Below are positions 58,857-64,000 of a stretch of DNA of 64,000 nucleotides, one piece after another. The translations under genes were made by a program, and so were the position numbers. The notes beneath the pieces were generated by a model. That model was not told where the DNA came from, made no database searches, and saw nothing but the letters and a program-made list of their open reading frames with translations. Numbering within the stretch: the stretch's first letter is position 1; each line of letters opens with the position of its first letter. The stretch lies in contig NC_089319.1 of the NCBI RefSeq assembly GCF_036669915.1, forward strand, positions 18,783,885 through 18,847,884, in the 5' to 3' direction. The DNA comes from Pocillopora verrucosa (taxonomy: Eukaryota; Cnidaria; Anthozoa; Scleractinia; Pocilloporidae).

Positions 58857-58989
58857 AATCTTCTCTAATGAGAAATCTAGCCATTTGACTCTGATGATGA
58901 CTTCTGCTCAGGTTGTCGAAACGTCAGTCACCACTATCTGACAACAGTCCTTCTCATGACTACACTCACCTGGACTATCAAACTACACT
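58857..58989 (+). mobile_element. Retroelement tail inserted in the minisatellite
   Basis: Interrupts the array: minisatellite sequence stops at TTTCTCATTA and resumes at CTTATAATTTCTC. Contains a hammerhead-like core, then CACCTGGACTATCAAACTAC at its right end. Confidence 0.55.
58885..58932 (+). ncRNA. Hammerhead-ribozyme-like core, best stem I of the window
   Basis: CUGAUGA, then GAC...GUC as stem II after one extra U, then GAAA, C-GUC. Stem I is UGACU upstream with AGUCA downstream, five perfect pairs. The 12203 copy has GCU/AGC at the same place, so both sides differ together. Stem III is two bases with no loop. Confidence 0.42.
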
Positions 58990-59165
58990 AAGTCTTATAA
59001 TTTCTCACCATGCGGACACAAAGGAGTAGCTGTTAAGTCATTGCGTTACTGGCTCTCTTATAATTTCTCATTATACGGACGCAAAGGAGTAGCTGTTAAG
59101 TCATTGAGTTACTGGCTATCCTAAATTTCCCTCTATTCCAACGCCAGTGTAGCCGTCTAGTCACC
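58990..59165. repeat. 60-bp minisatellite, second block
   Basis: Three further units (starts near 59026, 59086 and 59149) of the same array. They use the GGACGCAAAGGAGTAGCTG variant found at the right end of the first block. Confidence 0.85.
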
Positions 59166-59519
59166 GGGTTACTTGCTACCTCAACGCCGGTAATATAGAA
59201 GTTAAAAGTCTTCCGACTAAGTTAGAGGCTATCAAAATTTTACATATCTAGACCTACAAAACAACGAGATTTGTGATTATCATAATTCTACGAATATCGA
59301 TGAGAGGCGAAGGGATGCTTAGAGGCCAGGGAAAGAGCCACAGATTTTAAAGAGGTAAGGCGAATGTCATTTACCAAGCTACGACTTTAGCTACAAAACT
59401 ACAATCTGATGAGTCAGCGTAAATTAAGCAGAAATGAATTGGGCATTTACGTAACCATGTTCTTCCAACTTACACGAATTGGATAACGGAATGCAATCGC
59501 GTGAGGATTCGCGACCTGG

Positions 59520-59786
59520 CCGTAATTTGCTTGAAGATCAGACACTTACCATAAAATCAATCTTACCCCGTCAACTGAGCTGCATTCGCGTCGAAAGCTG
59601 TGCTAGATACGTGCGTAGAATGACAGAACTCCTGCTTCTTTCGTTTCTTTTATAAAGCTTACACACAACTCACATGACAGAAAAGTGACCGGCATTTTGG
59701 CTTACATTACGTAGTGCTCTAAAAATAAACACTTACTGAGTGACCTCTCCTTTCGAGCTGAAAACCTAGCCTGTTCTTCTGCAAAG
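59520..59786. promoter_or_regulatory. Probable shared ABCA3/MAIP1 promoter
   Basis: ABCA3 (minus) and MAIP1 (plus) start away from each other. The ABCA3 ATG is preceded by an acceptor-like TATCAG, and good minus-strand donors lie at about 59549 (TTATG|GTAAGT) and 59566. An untranslated ABCA3 first exon near 59550-59650 is therefore likely, which would place both transcription starts within about 200 bases. No TATA box is evident. Confidence 0.45.
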
Positions 59787-59794
59787 ATGGCGGC
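59783..59794 (+). promoter_or_regulatory. TISU/YY1-like element at the MAIP1 start
   Basis: AAAGATGGCGGC overlaps the ATG, one base from the SAASATGGCGGC consensus. It suggests a very short leader, as is common for mitochondrial protein genes. Confidence 0.5.
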
Positions 59795-60557
59795 TCAAAC
59801 GTGCCTTAGACGAATTCATTTCACAATCCAAAAACTTCCCTTTAATGAGGTTTACTTGCGGTATAGAGCATTAGCTTCGAGCTTTGAAACCAGTTCTTTG
59901 ATTCTAAGACCACCATCTGCTTATTCTTTGCGTATAACAAGAACAATGTGCTCCAAAAGAGGTAAAGGCTTTTCTGGCGATGAAGATGGAAATGGAGACC
60001 GTGATGAAGTCCACACGAAGGTAAAACCTGTTGTAGTATCCCTCAATCAGGGACCTTTTGGTTGGATTGCAAATAATTTGAAGCTGTTCTTGCTAAAGAG
60101 CATAGTGGATACAGAATTCGATGAAAAGGAATTTCTCCGGGGCGCCAAGCAAGCTCTGTGTGTAGTCTCTCAGCTATTGAACAAAGAACAATACAGCCAG
60201 TTGCAGGAGATAGTATCTAATGAACTACTAGAGTCATTGATGAGTATGAAAGATGATAAACCAATTAAGGAAGTGGTTTCGTTGAAAGAGATTTTATCGG
60301 CGAATATACAGAAAGTAAAATTCAGATTCGAAGCGGATGAAACTACTTTAAGTTCTGGCGAGGGACATTTTGAGGTGAACATAACAGTTGCCTTTGTGTG
60401 CACAAGGGGCAATGGAAAGGGAGCGTTTCAAAGGCAGCTTGGAAATGTCAAGATAATTGACTTAGATATTCCTAAGATAGTGTATTTAACTTTTAGAAAA
60501 CGTCATACGCTTAGTAACGCTACTGGTTGGCAGGTGATAAGTATTTACTATATCTGA
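59787..60557 (+). CDS. MAIP1: m-AAA protease-interacting protein MAIP1
   Basis: Intronless frame of 256 residues (human 291). MAIP1 (C2orf47) is a mitochondrial matrix protein that binds the AFG3L2 m-AAA protease and protects the calcium uniporter regulator EMRE; its fold is Tim44-like. Residues 1 to about 55 are basic and rich in Arg/Ser/Leu, a mitochondrial presequence. Residues 89-115 (GWIANNLKLFLLKSIVD, FDEKEFLRGAKQA) match the family block EF-x-RGAKQA. The later beta-rich part (KVKFRFEAD, FEVNITVAFVC, RQLGNVKIIDLDI) follows the same order, and W...I near the end fits the family's terminus. CAG|GTGATA at 60532 could be a splice donor, but the present stop already falls at the family's usual end. 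The ATG lies in AAAGATGGCGGC, a YY1/TISU-like start. Confidence 0.75.
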   Translation: MAAQTCLRRIHFTIQKLPFNEVYLRYRALASSFETSSLILRPPSAYSLRITRTMCSKRGKGFSGDEDGNGDRDEVHTKVKPVVVSLNQGPFGWIANNLKLFLLKSIVDTEFDEKEFLRGAKQALCVVSQLLNKEQYSQLQEIVSNELLESLMSMKDDKPIKEVVSLKEILSANIQKVKFRFEADETTLSSGEGHFEVNITVAFVCTRGNGKGAFQRQLGNVKIIDLDIPKIVYLTFRKRHTLSNATGWQVISIYYI

Positions 60558-61413
60558 CCCTTAATGTGGATTAGAGATTTGACTATATTGTTACTTCGCA
60601 GAACACACTAATGTAAAGCAATACTTGTGAATAATGAATATGAAAGCAATTTTTTCCATGATTAACACTACTTCTAGTGATAATAAGTAGTGTTTATTAC
60701 TGCAATGATCACTCTCATATTCATTTCTTAACCCGCAGTTCACGTATATAATTTTTTTATATATTTATAGTCATTTACTCAAGAATAGTGATGTAAATTG
60801 GTTAATACTTTTATTATTAAAACATTTGTGCATTTGAAGCATTAAAAGTAGCAAAACATGAGAATTTAGAGCACTCTCCCCTTGTTTTTTACCCAAGAGA
60901 CAATCACTACCATCTTTGAGAGATAAAATTCCATATAAAGCCCTTTAAAATCTTATTAGAACAAACTGTACCAGTAGATTACTTCCTAAAAGTCTCAGTT
61001 CTTAGTAAAGTGGACATAGTGACTCTTCTGTTAGTGGCATAGCCCTTGAAAATAAAGATAATTTCCATGCAACATGGTTTGACAATTTTGCCATCCCACC
61101 TATGTTAATACTTGCAGTGTAGGGGGTTATCACTGCCAATAGCTCAGCAGCCAAAGATGATATAATCTCTTGCTGAGCAGGTAAAAAGTGCTTTTCTCTA
61201 GAATATTACCTGTATTAAGACTGTCCTTGTTGCAGGTTGGGGTCAGTCTCCCCCTATCTCCCTCCCTCTCTCTCTCTCTGTTTTGCTCAGTAAAGGGGTT
61301 AAAGAACACTTTGAATCAACTGTGAAGGAAAAAAAAGAAACCAAAGGACAAAACATCATCTCAATCAACTGACTTACCCTCCTGTGATTTAATTTTCTCT
61401 TCAAGAGGTTTTT

Positions 61414-61637
61414 AGCCCTTCAACTTGTCTTGGTCACTCCCATGAGTGACCAAGACAGAATTTCTCCTTACAATATTAATACAATATCAAGCAGACAAAC
61501 GATGATAATAAAGAAGAATATCAGTTAGGGGATTATAACTTGATCCAATACCAAATTCTTTAAACTAACTTCAAAAGAACTGTAGGGCAGACAGTAAGGA
61601 GAAATACTAATGAGATTTTGGGAGTTAAAAAGTTAAT
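61414..61637. mobile_element. MITE, family C
   Basis: TTAGCCCTTCAACTTGTCTT, then GAGTGACCAAGACAGAATTT; right end TTTTGGGAGTTAAAAAGTTAA. Confidence 0.7.
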
Positions 61638-61805
61638 CTCTTGGACAGGCTTATTCAGGTTCCTTGTCTGCAATTGCTTGAATTGTAGCTTACCTTCTTC
61701 ACGTAACTTTTATCCAAAGTTCAACAAATGATTAATATCACATTGTGATCAGATTTGTCTAGTTGGATGAAGGATCCATTTAAATTTCCCACGCACCCCC
61801 AATGT

Positions 61806-61990
61806 GTGGATTTATGGCTCAGTTCAAGGGTAGTAGTGCCTATCTAGCATTTGAGAGGCCTGGGTTCAACTCCTGTCCAAACTTGAAGTTTTTTTTCAGA
61901 TTCTTTTCTGCAATTGCTTAAATTTCAAATTTAGTGGCGAGGATAATTTCTTTGCTTGGATTTCAGTCGCTGGTCAAAGTATGATGTATG
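61806..61990 (+). mobile_element. tRNA-like SINE fragment
   Basis: TGGCTCAGTTCAAGGGTAGT resembles a tRNA A box. GGGTTCAACTCC, about 40 bases on, fits a B box. A tail with TTTTTTCAGATTC and TGCAATTGCTTAAATTTC follows. Too worn to be a tRNA gene. Confidence 0.5.
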
Positions 61991-63555
61991 ATTTATTTCA
62001 AATTGCAATGATAAGAATCAATTAAAAACACAACAAAAGGGTAAAGAAAAGGTAAAGAAGCTCAAAAATGGTCCTTGTTTTTTTTTTTTTTTTAAGTCAG
62101 AATTATTTAGCTAAATGTCTTACAGGCAACTTTCCTTAATTGCTGCTGAACCAATGGGCATCCTCACTCATTCAGGTGTTACAAGTGTTTTTTTGTTTTG
62201 TTTTGCTTGTGCAATGCACATTCTTTCTAAAACAGGTCTAGTTTTATAGAACTTAAAGCCATATACCCGAACGTGAGCCCGAGACCTGTTCTCGTTAATT
62301 TTTGGATAATCGATTAAAAACACACACACACACTCATAAACAGTGTATTTCATAAAAACTTGATCGGTGCTTCGCGACTCGGTAAACGTCTACCACTATT
62401 CACTTCTACTGCGCTAGATAATTGTCAATTAATCTTCTTTTACGACAGAGGAATATTGGATTTCCCATGCTAGCCTTGTTTCCAAAGTAATCGCTTTAAT
62501 TGAGGTTATTCTTCGACTACCCTGTTCTCACCTCAGACATTTCGGGACGATCTTGAAATATAAACCTAATCCTGTGTAATAAAATTTGGTGGAGTTCTCA
62601 TAATGGTGTTTAATATACATTCAACTCACTATCTCTTTTCTGATTGGCCGAAAGCTTACAGTGAATTTTCGAAATAGCGCACAAGAAGTCCAGTCTAACT
62701 GTAGACTATAAAATGATCGTGTCAAGGACACTCAAGGTCATGGGCAATCATGTTATGTTTTACCTCAGTGTATGATTTCTAAGGGTAACCATGTCAAGTT
62801 CGCGCGCTTTGTTTCGCTTGCTGATTTGTATTTTCGTGACAATTTTTTTCGTTCAATGTATAATAAAATAATTATTAGATTCGGTTTTTGTGATATCCGG
62901 AATAATCAAGGTCTCGATAAAGGTTATCAGCGCTGCAAGTGCTGCTTTACCATGAAGGTATTCCAATTTTATGTTCACTCCAACAATGAATTTGGGACTA
63001 TGGTCACTTTAGGGTCCCAGTTGGTTCAATATAGTTTTCAGGTCCTCTTGCAGCTCAAAACAACTTACCGGGTACAACAGAAAGGTTTGGAAAGTTTGAA
63101 GAGTTACAGTTTTGCAGAACTATATTCTTGTAGTTGAAGCTCGATTTTGTGTAGAAAACTTTTCGGCACGTGTATTTATCTTCTACGACCGTATCAGAAA
63201 GTTCACTCACTTAGTTAAGAGTAGCATTTTCTTTGTAGTTTCAAGTCGGTGATAATAACAATTATTATAATTTAAGTGACAAAACTGTATCTGGTCTCTA
63301 TAATTTCAGAAGAACACTCGTCATATTTCAGAAGGCTAGTTGTTTTGTAATTGTCCTGTATGGCTAACAAACAGTTTGCACATGCAAAACAACTGACCTT
63401 AGTCGGAAGCTTTCGTTTTATTTCATTTTCGTGATGAGTAAGGCTAGGAGAATAGCCCCTTTTTTAGAACACAAGTCAAATTATATTTGATCTTGACATT
63501 GGTTGTTAGAACAGCAGTTGATTTGCTAAATCATAGAGAGTGCAAAGGCAGTGAT

Positions 63556-63695
63556 GAGCTAAGATTCCTAGTCATTTGAGCTAGTATCAGGGACGCATGG
63601 GTTACGGGTTTGAATCACGTCCAGGCCTGAAGCTTTTTCAGGCTTCGTTTCTGCGATTGCTCAAAATTACAGCATACTTGCGAGAATCATTTTAT
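63556..63695 (+). mobile_element. tRNA-like SINE fragment, second copy
   Basis: GGGTTTGAATCACGTCCAGG (B-box-like), then CCTGAAGCTTTTTCAGGC and TGCGATTGCTCAAAATTAC, the same tail order as 61806-61990. CCTGAAGCTTTTTCAGG is itself a hairpin. Confidence 0.45.
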
Positions 63696-63760
63696 TACTT
63701 TTATTTCAAAAGTTCCCGAATCTTTCTTTGAAGCCTGAGGCGATTGAGTAACTTATCACA

Positions 63761-63848
63761 TTAATCTCGTACCCAGATCCTACCTTACTGTAACTGAAAA
63801 TTATTTACAATCGCTTGGCCGGGGAAAGTCTGGGTACGAGACTATTAT
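63761..63848. repeat. Short inverted repeat
   Basis: TTAATCTCGTACCCAGATCC faces GTCTGGGTACGAGACTATTA; arms of about 18 bases, loop of about 45. Probably a small palindromic element. Confidence 0.6.
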
Positions 63849-64000
63849 CCTATCATTTCCCTTGGGCAGGAAAAAGATGAGTGACGTGTTTTTCCTTTTC
63901 TTTTTTTTTCCGTACTTTTCTCACACATTTAACTAGGCTAGAAGAAAAGAAAAACTTTTCCAGACACAATCACATGCTCAAAAACGGTTTCCGGACATAC

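Larger units (their letters stand above)
60558..64000. other. Gene-free right end of the window
   Basis: No exon recognised. Holds a family C MITE (61414-61637), two SINE-like pieces (61806-61990, 63556-63695), short CT, CA and T tracts (61256, 62320, 62078) and an inverted repeat (63761-63848). The 121-codon frame at 62772-63137 has no domain or repeat support. Confidence 0.5.

Noticed and set aside
61806-61880. Possible tRNA gene
   Set aside because: A and B boxes are only approximate, the cloverleaf cannot be closed and there is no clean anticodon stem; better read as a SINE fragment.
62772-63137. 121-codon open frame at the right end
   Set aside because: No recognisable domain, biased toward rare residues, no splice or start context, AT-rich surroundings.
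1-64000. CRISPR arrays, bacterial operons, prophage or viral genes
   Set aside because: None seen; introns, gene families and repeats are those of an animal nuclear genome.

Overview
The window looks like nuclear DNA of a cnidarian, most likely a stony coral or other hexacorallian. Genes have many small exons with GT-AG introns, the sequence is AT-rich, and non-coding DNA is full of short inverted-repeat elements. A PAN/EGF/fibrinogen-domain gene family and animal genes (ABCA3, TEFM, MAIP1, ATF7IP, NTHL1) are present. The taxon is inferred from gene and repeat content, not from a search.

Bases 1 to about 27.4 kb are a segmentally duplicated locus. The ancestral order appears to have been NTHL1 (minus), a secreted PAN-EGF-fibrinogen gene (plus), then ATF7IP (minus). 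The window shows: end of fibrinogen-gene copy 1 (9-625); NTHL1 first exon only (2105-2453, broken); fibrinogen-gene copy 2 (6329-9469, broken by a lost splice donor and two nonsense codons); a fragment of the ATF7IP 3' end (10099-10603); a nearly complete but broken NTHL1 (11455-14224); intact fibrinogen-gene copy 3 (17413-20627, 368 aa); and the ATF7IP-like gene (27426-22151, about 802 aa). At least two junctions can be placed: one inside a MITE near 1914-1925, one as an internal deletion at about 10098.

From 32.5 to 59.7 kb the sequence is ordinary and gene-bearing, all minus strand: a 237-aa single-RRM protein in six exons (35484-32509), TEFM, the mitochondrial transcription elongation factor, in four exons (42511-38413, 399 aa), and an ABCA3-type lipid transporter in 17 exons (58107-44705, about 1735 aa). 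For every multi-exon model the splice phases agree from exon to exon and the total is a whole number of codons, which is the main support for the models. ABCA3 is head-to-head with MAIP1 (59787-60557, plus), and a 60-bp minisatellite lies between them.

The two mitochondrial genes (TEFM, MAIP1) act in mitochondrial transcription and inner-membrane protease assembly. NTHL1 would act in base-excision repair and ATF7IP in SETDB1/MBD1 chromatin silencing. I see no operon-like functional link between them. The rest is non-coding: at least three related MITE families with TTAACCCTTTAACTCCCA-type ends, a family with GGTAAAATTTC ends, small palindromic elements, tRNA-like SINE pieces, and short tails with hammerhead-ribozyme-like cores that resemble Penelope-like retroelements.
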